Assembly (NCBI RefSeq): GCF_032197885.1
Contig: NZ_CP134159.1
Span: 372,001-436,000, forward strand
DNA length: 64,000 nt
Direction of reading: 5' to 3'
From: Levilactobacillus namurensis
GTDB lineage: Bacteria > Bacillota > Bacilli > Lactobacillales > Lactobacillaceae
In this document: in pieces, positions 41,945-52,261 of the stretch
How positions within the stretch are numbered: the stretch's first letter is position 1
How the letters are laid out: every line of letters begins with the position of its first letter
Notes under the pieces: model-generated
Seen by the model: the letters and a program-made list of their open reading frames with translations, nothing else
What the model was told of the DNA's origin: nothing
Database searches by the model: none
Program-made: the position numbers and the translations under genes

Positions 41945-42306
41945 GTAGTAATGGGTTTGAGGACTTTTCAAAAATCCTAAGTAAAATCAAGGTCGATAAG
42001 GCGACAACGGATGGCGCGTTGCAAGCTGGAGCTGATGAATACGTTAAAGCACTTCGCCCCCGCCTACCTAGTGATCCAAGCGCTTCAATGGCGAAACGTT
42101 ATGGGCCGATGAGTCGCAATCTGAAAACATTCAAACGGAATGACAGTGTAGCCGTGACGTTTGGTGATTCGTTCTGGTGGCGCTTCGTGGATAAGGGAAC
42201 GCCGACAATCGCCGCGCAGAACTTTACTCGCACGACTTGGGATAGTAATAAGAAAAGGATTGGTCAGTTGATGACTAAGAAAATTATGAAAGAAATGGGG
42301 TTATAA
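41941..42306 (+). CDS. HK97 gp10-like neck protein
   Basis: A 121-residue protein with the gp10 pattern: LQAGADEYVKALRPRLPSD near residues 28-46 and VTFGDSFWWRFVDKGTPT then FTRTTWDSNK. It bridges head and tail. ATG 41941 overlaps the preceding stop (ATGA). Confidence 0.78.
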   Translation: MSSNGFEDFSKILSKIKVDKATTDGALQAGADEYVKALRPRLPSDPSASMAKRYGPMSRNLKTFKRNDSVAVTFGDSFWWRFVDKGTPTIAAQNFTRTTWDSNKKRIGQLMTKKIMKEMGL

Positions 42307-42308
42307 GC

Positions 42309-43028
42309 TTGGTACAGAGTAATCAAGATAAAGACGCATATACATTAACGTTGGGGGACATTTTCTTTGTCCCGATGACAACACCAGGAACTTCGGCGAC
42401 CGCACCAGTGTATGACAAAACGGTGTACCGAAAGACTATTGGTAAAAAGGTAGAGGTTAAGGGGAATGGGAAGTCCACGCCACTTTACGCATCGGGCGTT
42501 TTGCTGGCGCAAGTTAATCAAGAAACGTCGGAAGAAATTAGTATGGATCACATTGGACTGCCAACGGTCCTACTGGATAAACTGACCGCGGTCACCGCTA
42601 ATAATGGGGTATCGTTTGCAACGGCGGATGCGACAACGCCAGCCGAATTTGCATTTGGTTTTATCGCCAAGCAATCAGATGGTGTTGACGATGCCATGTG
42701 GTTCCCACGTTGTTCGGTTAGTTCTGCGACTGAGTTAAGTTATGAAACGTCAGAAGATGAGTTCAAGGAACAAGATGTATCCATGACCATTAATGCTAGC
42801 GGGCTACTTAGTGGCGACCACATTATTTTCTCTAAGTACAGTTCACAACGGGATACCACTTTGACGGTTGAAGACTTTATGAAGCAAGTTGTTTATGACA
42901 AGGGACAGATTGCAACATTAGGTAAGCCGGACGAAACTGTGACTACGGAGAATTCGGGTTCGGAGTCAACGGTTACCGAGTCTGAAGCTTCGACTAGTGA
43001 CTCTGAATCTAGCGAATCCGCAGAATAG
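42309..43028 (+). CDS. Major tail protein
   Basis: Tail tube subunit of 239 residues. Typical features are GDIFFVPMTTPGTSATAPVY, the RKTIGKKVEVKGNGKSTPLY strand and AEFAFGFIAKQSDGVDDAMW. The C-terminus is a Ser/Glu/Thr-rich acidic tail (SESSESAE). The best start is TTG 42309; no ATG fits, and the ribosome site (GGGG) is weak for such a highly expressed gene. Confidence 0.85.
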   Translation: MVQSNQDKDAYTLTLGDIFFVPMTTPGTSATAPVYDKTVYRKTIGKKVEVKGNGKSTPLYASGVLLAQVNQETSEEISMDHIGLPTVLLDKLTAVTANNGVSFATADATTPAEFAFGFIAKQSDGVDDAMWFPRCSVSSATELSYETSEDEFKEQDVSMTINASGLLSGDHIIFSKYSSQRDTTLTVEDFMKQVVYDKGQIATLGKPDETVTTENSGSESTVTESEASTSDSESSESAE

Positions 43029-43040
43029 GGAGGTTTTTAG

Positions 43041-43406
43041 ATGGCAAGATTAAGTGACTTAGTTCACCTTAGCGACCAGACTTTCATCCACATTCAAGGC
43101 CAGAAGGTCCCGGCCATGCTAAATTTCACTTCGATTAACGCAATTGAAGAGGCTTATGGCAAAGGTTATGCACAGTTTGAAAAGGACCTAAATACCATGC
43201 TCAAACGGAAGGTCGTTAAGAACGACCGGAAGACGATGAATCTGGTTTGGTCATTGGTCTATGGCCTACTGATTGGTGGGGGCACCGAATGCACCTTTGA
43301 TGAAATGAATCGGGCCATTCCGTTTGCAGACGTGCCAAATGTGGTCGGAGAAGCGTTGGCAATCATGAAGAAGCAAGGGTTCCAAGACGCTGATGCAAAA
43401 AAATAA
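43041..43406 (+). CDS. Tail assembly chaperone, short form (gpG-like)
   Basis: A 121-residue chaperone that coats the tape measure. Helical text such as FTSINAIEEAYGKGYAQFEK fits the Gram-positive tail-chaperone family. GGGAGG precedes the ATG. The last codons are GCA AAA AAA TAA, a slippery site directly before the stop. Confidence 0.85.
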   Translation: MARLSDLVHLSDQTFIHIQGQKVPAMLNFTSINAIEEAYGKGYAQFEKDLNTMLKRKVVKNDRKTMNLVWSLVYGLLIGGGTECTFDEMNRAIPFADVPNVVGEALAIMKKQGFQDADAKK

Positions 43407-43627
43407 AGGCGCCTAAACAAAAGAAGTCCCAGGGAGATAGTGAATTTCCATGGGACTTTTATTTGGTTACGGCGCAATCTTCATTCGGGTGGACGTTTGA
43501 GTTTTTCATGCAGGCAACGCCCAACCTTTATTTAAAGTCGTGGGTAGCCTGGTTACAAATTAATCATCCAGATGCTATCGAGGAAAGTCATGATGTCTAT
43601 ATGGATCAGGTACCATTCTGGAACTAG
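43041..43627 (+). CDS. Tail assembly chaperone, -1 frameshift fusion (gpGT-like)
   Basis: The heptamer A AAA AAA (43397-43403) in the zero frame permits a -1 slip. Reading then continues IKAPKQKKSQGDSEFPWDF and stays open to TAG at 43625-43627, ending MDQVPFWN. The downstream frame has no start codon or ribosome site of its own, which supports expression by frameshift only. The fusion would have about 195 residues. This G/GT arrangement is conserved in siphophages. Confidence 0.85.
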
Positions 43628-43642
43628 AAAGGAGGTAAAACA

Positions 43643-46600
43643 ATGGCAGGTAGCAAAGACGAAGCCAACGTTGTTCTTAACTTTAAGGCTGATGGTGCCG
43701 TTGAACTAGCCAAGACGGTCAAGGAACTCAACACGGTGATGAACACGTCAGCCAAAGAGTACCGGGCCCACATTGCCGCAATGGGTGACGATGCGACCGC
43801 TGCCGACAAGCTGGAAGCCAAGCAGAAGAAGTTATCCGCGCAGTTTGACGCAGCCAAAAAGCGAACACAACTGCTGACCGACCAGTATGAAACCATGAAG
43901 AACTCTGGCACCGCGACATCTAATGAGCTTGCTAAGATGCAAGGTAAAGTGCTCGATGCCCAGCGGGCCGAGTCTAGTTTAGGTAACCAGCTGAACAAGG
44001 TCAATGATGAGCTGTCTGATAACGGCAAGTCCGCACTGGACGCTAAAGAGAAGCTGAACGGCTTACAGACTGAGGGAACTCAACTGGAGGCTAAACAGAA
44101 GGCTTTAACCTCCGCTATCAAGCTGGAAAATGCGGAGTTAGGCGATAACGCCAGCGAATCTGAGAAGACGGCTACGTCACAACGTCAGCTTTCACAACAA
44201 ATTGAGCTAGCGAAGAAAGTCGTTGACAATTTGGAGGAACAACTACGGCAAACTAAAACAGCTTATGGTGAGAACTCTACAGAAGCAACCCAAATGGCAG
44301 CCAAACTGGATAATGCGAAAACTTCCGTCGTTGACCTGGAGAACAAGTTAGATAACTTAGGTGATTCAGGTAAAGACGCCGGGGACGGTATGGAAGAACT
44401 GAATAAAAAGGTTGACGCCAACAATTTGATGGAGGCCGGGGATGCTTTATCCGGCGTCGGCGACAAAGCCAAGGAGATGGGTGGTTCTGTTATTGAGGCC
44501 GCTATGGATTACTCCGATGGTCAAGCCAAAATGCAGGCCTCCATGGGTGGCACTTCAAAGGCCGCCAAAGACGCGATGGGCGTTGTTAAGGAAGTTATGA
44601 GTAAAGGTGTCGTGGAGTCGGTGGATGAAGCCGTTGATGCGGTTTCTGATGTCAAAACGGCATTCGGTGACTTAGATGATACTCAATTAGCTAAGTTAAC
44701 GGATCAGGTCACAACTTTGGCCAAACGTACAGGGTCCGATTATGGCGATGTGCTAAAGTCGATTTCACAGCTTCAGAAAAACATGGGGCTAAGTGGAAAA
44801 GAGGCCCTTAATGTTGTGGCTAAGGGAATGCAGGACGGCAATAACCGTGCAGATGATTATCTGGATACGTTGGACGAATACGCGCCGACCTTTAAAGACG
44901 CTGGTATTAGCGCCAAGGGCATGGTGAATATCATCACTAAGGGGATGCAGGCTGGTGCCTTTAACACTGATAAGGTTGCCGACGCCGTCAAGGAATTTAA
45001 CTTGCGATTGCACTCTGGCGACTATTCTGACGTCATGAAGCAATTCGGTAAGTCTACGGTAGCCGTTTTCCAAGAATTCAAGAAAGGCAAAGCGACTACT
45101 AAGGACGTCATGGAGGCCGTTGGTAAGAGCTTAGACGGTATGCCCGCTGGCAAGGCCAAGAAGGCCGTACAAGATCTGGGAACGCAATTTGAAGACTTAG
45201 GTCAAACGCCTTCAGCGGCCTTGCTGAAAGCGGCGACCGGTGTAGAAAAAATTGACGGTGCGGCGGCTAAAGCCACTAAGCATACTAATTCCGAAAACTT
45301 GAAGGGTGCTTTGAATGATCTGTCTGGATCCTTTGCGACAATCGTTGAAGGATTAACGCCGGTTGTTACTGGGATTGCTAACCTGGTTAAAAGTATTTCT
45401 AGTGCCCCCGCTCCTGTACGAACATTGATCTTGGCCCTGGCTGGGATTGTAGCAGGATTAACGGCAATTGCTCCGGCGGTCATCTCGGCTAAAGGGGTTT
45501 TTAGTGCTTTAAGCCCAATAATCACTGCGTTAGGAAGCGGCGGATTCGGTATCCTTAAAACGGCTTTAGCGGCGGTTGTATCCGGCTTTGGTGGACTAAT
45601 TTCAGCGATTGCGCCGTTTATGCCGGTCATTTTAGCGGTTGGCGCGGCAATTACTGCGCTAGTGCTTATCATTAAAAACTGGGGATCCATCTCAAAATGG
45701 TTGGAGGGTGTTTGGAATAGCTTAAAAGAAGCCACATCCAACGCTTGGGACGCCATTAAAGCGAAGATTACCGAAGTATTGAATGGGATTAAGTCGGGCG
45801 TAACTGGTGCTTGGAATGCGGTCAAGAACGCGACGAGCTCCGCTTGGAACGCTGTTAAGACGACCACATCGAACGTGTGGAACTCTATTAAGAGCGCAAT
45901 TGCTTCGGTGTATAACGCAATCAAGTCTGGTATTAAGAGTGCTTGGGATAGTATCAAAAACACAACCAAATCAGCTTGGAACGCGGTTAAATCAACGACA
46001 AACAGCGTGTGGAACTCGATTAAGTCAGCCATTGCTAAGGTCTATAACGCTATTAAGAGTGGTGTAAAGAGCGCTTGGAACTCGATTAAAAGTACAACAA
46101 GTTCAGTGTTCAACTCAGTCAAGTCGACTGCAAGTAGCACTTGGAATGGCATCAAGTCAGCAATTAGCAGGGTTTACAATGCCATTAAGTCGGGTGTTAA
46201 ATCCGCATGGAATGCGATTAAGTCCACGACTTCTAGTGTGTTCAACGGAATTAAGTCGGTGGCGACTTCCGTTTGGAATTCCATCAAGAATGCAATGATT
46301 AATCCGATTAAATCAGCTGCTAATACCATTTCCGGTGTCATTAATCGTATCAAAGGCTGGTTTAGTGGTCTTCATTTACGGTTCCCACGTATTGAGATGC
46401 CACCACTGCCGCATTTTAGTTTAAACGGATCATTCAGTTTAAAGCCGCCATCGGTACCGCACTTAAGCGTTGACTGGTACGCCAAAGGTGGTATCTTTAC
46501 GCAGCCAACGGTCTTTGCTAACGCCCAAGGCGGTTTTAATGGCTATGGTGACGCTGGCCCCGAAGCCGCCTTACCGCTTAACGAAGAAACCTTAGGCGGC

Positions 46601-46765
46601 ATCGGCGAAGGAATCGCTAAGGCGATGGGCGGCCGGTCTACTCAGCCGATTTACTTGCAGATTGATGGCAGAACGTTTGCTAATATCGTCGGGCCGTATG
46701 TATCAGGCTATATGAGCCAACAGGATGCCACGAGCGGGTTTAGTCGTGGGAGGAGGAACTTTTAA
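43643..46765 (+). CDS. Tail tape measure protein
   Basis: A 1040-residue protein that sets tail length and is ejected into the host. Residues 1-260 are coiled coil, 280-560 a TP901-like tape-measure core (GGTSKAAKDAMGVVKEVMSK), and about 575-680 hydrophobic helices. Residues about 685-895 are a tandem repeat with an 11-residue period built on AWNAIKS/VWNSIKS/VYNAIKS units. The end carries AKGGIFTQPTVFANAQGG and GPEAALPL, conserved in the family. AAAGGAGG precedes the ATG. Confidence 0.92.
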   Translation: MAGSKDEANVVLNFKADGAVELAKTVKELNTVMNTSAKEYRAHIAAMGDDATAADKLEAKQKKLSAQFDAAKKRTQLLTDQYETMKNSGTATSNELAKMQGKVLDAQRAESSLGNQLNKVNDELSDNGKSALDAKEKLNGLQTEGTQLEAKQKALTSAIKLENAELGDNASESEKTATSQRQLSQQIELAKKVVDNLEEQLRQTKTAYGENSTEATQMAAKLDNAKTSVVDLENKLDNLGDSGKDAGDGMEELNKKVDANNLMEAGDALSGVGDKAKEMGGSVIEAAMDYSDGQAKMQASMGGTSKAAKDAMGVVKEVMSKGVVESVDEAVDAVSDVKTAFGDLDDTQLAKLTDQVTTLAKRTGSDYGDVLKSISQLQKNMGLSGKEALNVVAKGMQDGNNRADDYLDTLDEYAPTFKDAGISAKGMVNIITKGMQAGAFNTDKVADAVKEFNLRLHSGDYSDVMKQFGKSTVAVFQEFKKGKATTKDVMEAVGKSLDGMPAGKAKKAVQDLGTQFEDLGQTPSAALLKAATGVEKIDGAAAKATKHTNSENLKGALNDLSGSFATIVEGLTPVVTGIANLVKSISSAPAPVRTLILALAGIVAGLTAIAPAVISAKGVFSALSPIITALGSGGFGILKTALAAVVSGFGGLISAIAPFMPVILAVGAAITALVLIIKNWGSISKWLEGVWNSLKEATSNAWDAIKAKITEVLNGIKSGVTGAWNAVKNATSSAWNAVKTTTSNVWNSIKSAIASVYNAIKSGIKSAWDSIKNTTKSAWNAVKSTTNSVWNSIKSAIAKVYNAIKSGVKSAWNSIKSTTSSVFNSVKSTASSTWNGIKSAISRVYNAIKSGVKSAWNAIKSTTSSVFNGIKSVATSVWNSIKNAMINPIKSAANTISGVINRIKGWFSGLHLRFPRIEMPPLPHFSLNGSFSLKPPSVPHLSVDWYAKGGIFTQPTVFANAQGGFNGYGDAGPEAALPLNEETLGGIGEGIAKAMGGRSTQPIYLQIDGRTFANIVGPYVSGYMSQQDATSGFSRGRRNF

Positions 46766-47484
46766 TGCAAGTATTTTTAGACGAGGTCGGTAATGCGTCT
46801 TTAGGAATCGCTTTAGCAAAGAAGCCTTCCATCCCTACTGCTAAACGAGTTGTCGCAACGACGACCGTACCCGGTAGTTGTCACGGTAGCTTGACGCAAA
46901 AGCAAGGCTGGGAGGACGTAATCCTTACGTGTACCTTTACCGTAGTGCCGGAGTTGATTCCAGGATTGACGGGCACGCAAGGCTTTAATGACGTGCTAAG
47001 ACGGCTGAACGCGTGGGCGATGAATGCTGAACGGTTGAAGTTCTCAGACGACCATAATTTTTATCGGTTAGTCAAGCAAGTAGAGATTGATGAGGCCACG
47101 CCTGAGGAAGTTGAACTGGTCGGCACGGTCAAGGTTGCCTTTACGCTTGACCCGTTTTGGTACCAAGAAAGTGACACGGTCGTCTTAACAGCCGGGACCA
47201 CAATCTATAATCCGGGGTCAGCTAGTTCTGATCCGCTCATCACGGTTTATGGTTCCGGCGACCTTGACTTAACTATTAACGGTACTACCGTGACTTTACT
47301 AAGCGTAACCGACTACCTAACCATCGATAGTTGGGAACAGACAATTCTTCACGGTAATGGCACTGAGATGCTTGATGAGAAGTTCCGCGGCGTGTATCCG
47401 CAACTCTTACCGGGAGATAACGCGATTAGCTTTTCAAGTAATGTTAAAAAGGTTGAGATTGACGGGAGGTGGGCTTGGCTATGA
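46765..47484 (+). CDS. Distal tail protein (Dit)
   Basis: A 239-residue baseplate hub ring. The pattern (RRLNAWAMNAERLKFSDDHN; VKVAFTLDPFWYQESD; GNGTEMLDEKFRGVYPQLLP) matches Gram-positive siphophage Dit proteins. Its ATG overlaps the tape-measure stop (TAATG), and it ends overlapping Tal (ATGA). Confidence 0.85.
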   Translation: MQVFLDEVGNASLGIALAKKPSIPTAKRVVATTTVPGSCHGSLTQKQGWEDVILTCTFTVVPELIPGLTGTQGFNDVLRRLNAWAMNAERLKFSDDHNFYRLVKQVEIDEATPEEVELVGTVKVAFTLDPFWYQESDTVVLTAGTTIYNPGSASSDPLITVYGSGDLDLTINGTTVTLLSVTDYLTIDSWEQTILHGNGTEMLDEKFRGVYPQLLPGDNAISFSSNVKKVEIDGRWAWL

Positions 47485-49880
47485 TCCAACTTTATAACTA
47501 TGACGAACGGGATTTTAAAGGGCATAACGGGCGAGTGCTGGCTGAGGTCAGTAATGACACCATCACGTGGGAGGTCAATACTAAGTACGAGTTTCAATTT
47601 GACTACCCACTTTTTGCTAAACACGGTTTGGCTATTGAAAATGAAATGATTGTCACTGCTCCAGTACCAGGCTATGACGACCAGGCATTCCGTATTAACA
47701 GCGTCACCAAGTCGATGGGTATGCTGACCGTTCACGCGTACCACGTGTTTTGGGACCTGATGCAAAACTTTGTGGAAGACACTAACATCGTTGACAAGAA
47801 TGGGTCAGGCGCGTTGAGTCAGCTAATGACTAAGACGCAATTTCCCAATCAATTCACGTACACGTCAACGGTAGCTAATACGGCTACCGCTCGAATCGTC
47901 CGAATGAGTGTGATTGCGGCACTAATCGGAACTGATGAAAACACGGTGTTGAGCCGCTGGGGCGGTGAGTTTGAATGGGACAATTTTCACTTTAATCACG
48001 TTGCACAATTGGGTGCCGACCGAGGCGTCATCTTCCGTAATCGCAAGAATCTGCTAGGGTACGAAGCAACCGAGGACCTGACGGATACTGTGACGCGCAT
48101 CATGCCGGAAGGCTACGATGGCTTACTACTCCCTGAGCTGTATGTGGATAGTCCCTTGATTGGCAACTACACCAGCCCACGGGTCGCCAAGATTGAGTAT
48201 TCAGACATCAAGGCCATTGATGAGGAAAGTGTTACGGCTGACGAAGATGCACTCCCGTTAGATGAGGCCCTAGACGCGTTACGTACTAAGGCTAGGGAAG
48301 AGTACATTAAGAACCACGTTGATGAGCCGACACACACGTATGAACTTAATGTGGTCATGCTAGAAGATACCGAGGAGTACAAAGACCGTGGTATCTTTAG
48401 CTGCGTGTATCCGGGCGATACGGCTACTTTTATCCATGATGAGGACGGTTTAAACGTGAAAGCCCGTATGACGGGCTACACCTGGTCACCTGCGACTCAG
48501 CAGTATTTGACACTGACCTTTAAATCAAATCAGCGCAACACGCCAGACATCGAGCACAAACTGGATAGCGTGGTGGATCGTATCAGCCTTATTGACCGTA
48601 CAGCACTAGCTAAAGCAGCTAACCACTCTAACACTGTGGGTTGGTCTGCTGATGGGCCAGCCGCTATCGAGGGCAATAAAGAGGGGGACGTTTGGTACCA
48701 ACAAGTTGGTATCCACGTCATCATGTGGATTTACCACAATGGCGAGTGGCAAGAAGGCGTGAGTGACATTGCCGGCCATGACGCGACTAACATTACTGAA
48801 GGCACCATCAATGCGGCTAACGTCAATATCATCAATTTGAATGCCAATAACATTGTCACGGGGACAATCTCCGGGCCGAACCTAGCTATTAACTTGATTA
48901 CGGGACAGGTGGTTTTCCAGTCAGGGAATATTCGCAGTGCAGATGGCAATTTTGACATTGATATTGATGACGGAACTGTAACTTCTGCTTCAAAATTCGG
49001 TGGGACAATGACTTTAGACAGCGCTTCGTTACGTTATCGAAGTAAATTTGATAATGCTCTAAAAGGTGAAGTTGCTTTTAACTGGGGAAACTTGTTTTAT
49101 GGCGAAGCGCTAGTTATTCGTGGAAATAATATGATTCTGTTGGGTATTCAGGATCCTATCGCTGAAGACAAATTTACAGCTAACGGAAATCCATTCGTCC
49201 GAATTAGTAAAAGCGATGGTCTTATCCTTGCGGGAGGAAGTACCGACAATTCGAGATATAGTATTTTGCAGCTTAGCCCAGATAGCTTTTACGTAAGCTC
49301 TTATCAAGACCCGAACGGTATGTATGGTTCAGGAAACGTTGTTCTTACTTCTTATAACTCCAACGGGGGACTTGCTTCTGCTCTTAATTTAGAGTCTAGT
49401 GGGGGAGTTTCCTTAACTGGGGGTACGATTCAATTATCGGGTACCACAAGTGTATGGGGTGATTTTTCTGTTACTGGGACTAAGAACGCTGTCCACATCA
49501 CCCGTGACGGCATCCGCGCAACACCGGCATATGAAACGGCGGAGAGTTACTTGGGCGATATTGGTGAGAACAAAACGGACGCTAGTAAGCAGGTCAAGGT
49601 ACCAATTGAAGAACTGTTTAGCGACACAATTCGTGCTGACTTGCCTTACCAAGTTTTCTTACAGTCCTACAGTGCCGCGCACGTGTGGGTTTCTTCGCGC
49701 AATGAAGATTCCTTTACAGTTGAAAGTGACCAACCCAATGCGCCGTTTGCGTGGGAACTGAAAGCTAAACGCCGAGGCCACGAGAATGAGCGTTTGGTTA
49801 AGCAAGAAATTGACCCGACCGAATACGCCGAAAAGATAGACGGCTACCAAGACACGGGTAAGGAGGGACCAACCAAATGA
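47481..49880 (+). CDS. Tail-associated lysin/spike (Tal), prophage endopeptidase tail family
   Basis: A 799-residue protein at the tail tip. Residues 1-370 form the gp27-like hub domain (IQLYNYDERDFKGHNGRVLA; MPEGYDGLLLPELYVD). The middle contains EGNKEGDVWYQQVG and repeated beta text, and the end is a beta-rich shaft followed by a conserved FSDTIRADLPYQVFLQ domain. No peptidase active site is clearly visible, so a lytic activity is not claimed. Start ATG 47481. Confidence 0.85.
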   Translation: MIQLYNYDERDFKGHNGRVLAEVSNDTITWEVNTKYEFQFDYPLFAKHGLAIENEMIVTAPVPGYDDQAFRINSVTKSMGMLTVHAYHVFWDLMQNFVEDTNIVDKNGSGALSQLMTKTQFPNQFTYTSTVANTATARIVRMSVIAALIGTDENTVLSRWGGEFEWDNFHFNHVAQLGADRGVIFRNRKNLLGYEATEDLTDTVTRIMPEGYDGLLLPELYVDSPLIGNYTSPRVAKIEYSDIKAIDEESVTADEDALPLDEALDALRTKAREEYIKNHVDEPTHTYELNVVMLEDTEEYKDRGIFSCVYPGDTATFIHDEDGLNVKARMTGYTWSPATQQYLTLTFKSNQRNTPDIEHKLDSVVDRISLIDRTALAKAANHSNTVGWSADGPAAIEGNKEGDVWYQQVGIHVIMWIYHNGEWQEGVSDIAGHDATNITEGTINAANVNIINLNANNIVTGTISGPNLAINLITGQVVFQSGNIRSADGNFDIDIDDGTVTSASKFGGTMTLDSASLRYRSKFDNALKGEVAFNWGNLFYGEALVIRGNNMILLGIQDPIAEDKFTANGNPFVRISKSDGLILAGGSTDNSRYSILQLSPDSFYVSSYQDPNGMYGSGNVVLTSYNSNGGLASALNLESSGGVSLTGGTIQLSGTTSVWGDFSVTGTKNAVHITRDGIRATPAYETAESYLGDIGENKTDASKQVKVPIEELFSDTIRADLPYQVFLQSYSAAHVWVSSRNEDSFTVESDQPNAPFAWELKAKRRGHENERLVKQEIDPTEYAEKIDGYQDTGKEGPTK

Positions 49881-51928
49881 TTAAACTGCACCTAGACACA
49901 GATAAGCAAACCGTAGGCGTGCCGATGGTGTTCTTACGGATTACTGACAATAACGTTGATACGTTATCGGTCACGGTTACCAGCGGTGGCGCACCATTTG
50001 ACTTGACCGGTTACACAGTTGCCTTCGAGGGTATCGGGCCAAAAGGCAATCGCATCATTGACTCTTCGGGCAAGATCACTGATGCGACTAGTGGCAAGTT
50101 CAGCTATACGACTGCCGCCGCTTTAGCACAATCACAAGGACACTACCAGCTAGCGTATTTCTCGCTAACCAAGGGTAGTGCTCGAACAACAACTGGAAAC
50201 TTAAACCTTTTCGTATACAACTCGGTTCCAGACGGTATTAATCCGGATGATTACATCGAGCCATATAATGAATTGATTGAGAAGCTCAATTCAGCTTTTA
50301 CCACAGCTACTCAAAATGCACAGAAGAAAGTTGCGGATTTAGAGACAACGACAAATGACGTTACTAAGAGAGTTACTGACAACGCTAATAATCAGATTGA
50401 ATCCGTGACGAATACAGCTGAGGGTAAGAGCCAGGAAGTATCTGAAAATGCCAAGAAGCAAGTAGATAGTTTAAATGATCAGGTAGATGTTTTAGGCAAT
50501 AAAATTGCTGACTACATTTCTGGCCAGACTATTGCGTTTGAAGATTTCCAGAGCTAATTTGATACGTTGAGTAGTAATGTCGATACAGCAATTACAAATG
50601 GTATGAAAAATGTAGAGGCAACTATTAAAGACACCGTAAAAAACAGTGATTTTATTGGCGGACGAAATTATCTTATTGGAACTCATAATAGGCCCACGGA
50701 GTTGGCGAATACCGGTTGGACTTATGAATATTTTGTAATTGATGATAAGGATACGCTTGCTACTTTGTCTGGAAAGAAGGTCTTATTTCATGTAGATATT
50801 GACTCTACTAATTCCGATGGGGCTGTTTTAGGATTTTATTCTTGGGATAGTTCTGGTAATAAGATTGAGCTGCCAGCTGAGACTAGTGTGAAGGTTGATA
50901 AAGGAATGATTGGTACTGCTGTGGTAACCAAAACATTGCCTGAAAATCTTAACAAGTTACAGGTGTCCGTCCTAGGCAAGGTACAGAATCAGAGCAAGTT
51001 ATTTGTCCATAATGAGAAGTTGGAACTTGGCCCCGTTGTTACGGATTGGACGCCTGCCCCTGAAGACACTGTGAACACAGACATAATTGCAAAAAGCTCT
51101 AATTATGGTGCCGAGAACTTAGTCATCAACAGTGGGCATCCTAATAGCACATACGGTTGGGGATATTATCATACAAAGTCAGAAGGCATGGACTTTAGTG
51201 TAAGTAAACCGGCGGCATTCAATACTAACGCATTCTTGCTGTTTAATAATAATAAATATGATAATAATCATCCTTATGACAATGAGGTCTATGCATTTAG
51301 TAATTCGTTTGTTGCAAATGCTGGTGAAGTGATGTCGTATAGCGTAAGTACAACAAGTAGCGCCAATCTCTCAGAAATTGACATCTCGTTCTTGGGTAAG
51401 GATTCCGAGGATTCCCTCGTTGCGGCTGTGGATTTACAAAAGGATCTTGTGTTACCTGCAACTATTCCTCAGAAAATATCGGGAACGTTTGTTGTTCCTT
51501 CTAATGTCGTTTCTGGTAGATTTCGGATTGACAACAACGGAACAACGAATGACTCGGCCTCGTATTTGTTTTTTAATGAGGTTCAAGTAGCGCGCGAGAG
51601 TACGCCTTCTCCATGGAAATCGCCTTATCCTGCAAGTGGCATTAATCCCAGTATCACTTTGGGCACGGTATTAACAGAAAAAGATGATTGTCTTTCTTTA
51701 TCGGCCGGAACCTATACAGTGAACGAGAAAGCACCAATTAACACACCCACTAAGTCTCTTGATGGAGCAGGTGCATCTTGGGGAATTTTAATTATCACTA
51801 CTTTGCCAGTAGGAAATTTAAAGTTTGTTGAGTATCGAGATAGTTTTGGGAGAATTGCAACTAACGTATTCTCAGGAAACCCTGGTAAATGGTTCGGATG
51901 GAAATATATAACAATGGTAACTTCATAA
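49877..51928 (+). pseudogene. BppU-type baseplate / receptor-binding protein gene with in-frame TAA
   Basis: The N-terminal domain (residues 1-120; RITDNNVDTLSVTVTSGG; FDLTGYTVAFEGIGPKGN) is the BppU N-terminal family, followed by a coiled coil to residue 226. TAA at 50555-50557 interrupts after FEDFQS, and the same frame continues FDTLSSNVDTAI for 457 more codons with carbohydrate-binding-like domains and a pyocin-knob-like end (LSAGTYTVNEKAPINTP, FGWKYITMV). A single base change (for example AAA to TAA) explains it. The upper half could still attach to the baseplate, without the receptor-binding part. A downstream restart at TTG 50567 is possible but has no ribosome site. Confidence 0.8.
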
Positions 51929-51962
51929 CCTACAAATTAAACTGCTAAAGGAGAAGAGATAA

Positions 51963-52259
51963 ATGTTTGTTTATATTAAATACGATAAAGATGGCTTTGT
52001 TGATGCTTACCAAAACGAAGAGGCTGAGGGTTTTACTAAGGTGTTTATTCTAAAATCATGGGTTAATGATTTCTTTCAATATCCGAGTAAGTTTAGATAT
52101 GACGCAGATAAAAAAGTTATGTTACAACCTGGAAATTTACCGAATGTGTCGCTATCTGAACTGTCGGAAAAGCAAGCCGCTAACGACAAGAGTATTGATC
52201 AGTTGACAGAGGGATTAACGGCACTAGCCGTTTCAATGGCAACCAAGGAGGGCGAATAG
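51963..52259 (+). CDS. DUF2977-like phage protein
   Basis: A 98-residue protein (FVYIKYDKDGFVDAYQNEEA; SELSEKQAANDKSIDQLTEG). It lies after the receptor-binding gene, before an XkdX-type gene, the usual place for DUF2977 proteins. AAAGGAGAAG precedes the ATG. Confidence 0.65.
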   Translation: MFVYIKYDKDGFVDAYQNEEAEGFTKVFILKSWVNDFFQYPSKFRYDADKKVMLQPGNLPNVSLSELSEKQAANDKSIDQLTEGLTALAVSMATKEGE

Positions 52260-52261
52260 AT

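Noticed and set aside
45202..46032. 276-residue minus-strand frame inside the tape measure gene
   Set aside because: It is the antisense shadow of a repetitive, biased coding region; no ribosome site and no family features.
45700..46340. 33-bp tandem repeats considered as a CRISPR-like or minisatellite array
   Set aside because: They are in frame with the tape measure protein and encode its 11-residue repeat; there are no spacers and no cas genes. No CRISPR array was seen anywhere in the window.
50555..50557. Programmed stop-codon read-through in the BppU gene
   Set aside because: TAA followed by TTT is not a known leaky context and no downstream structure is obvious; a point mutation is simpler.
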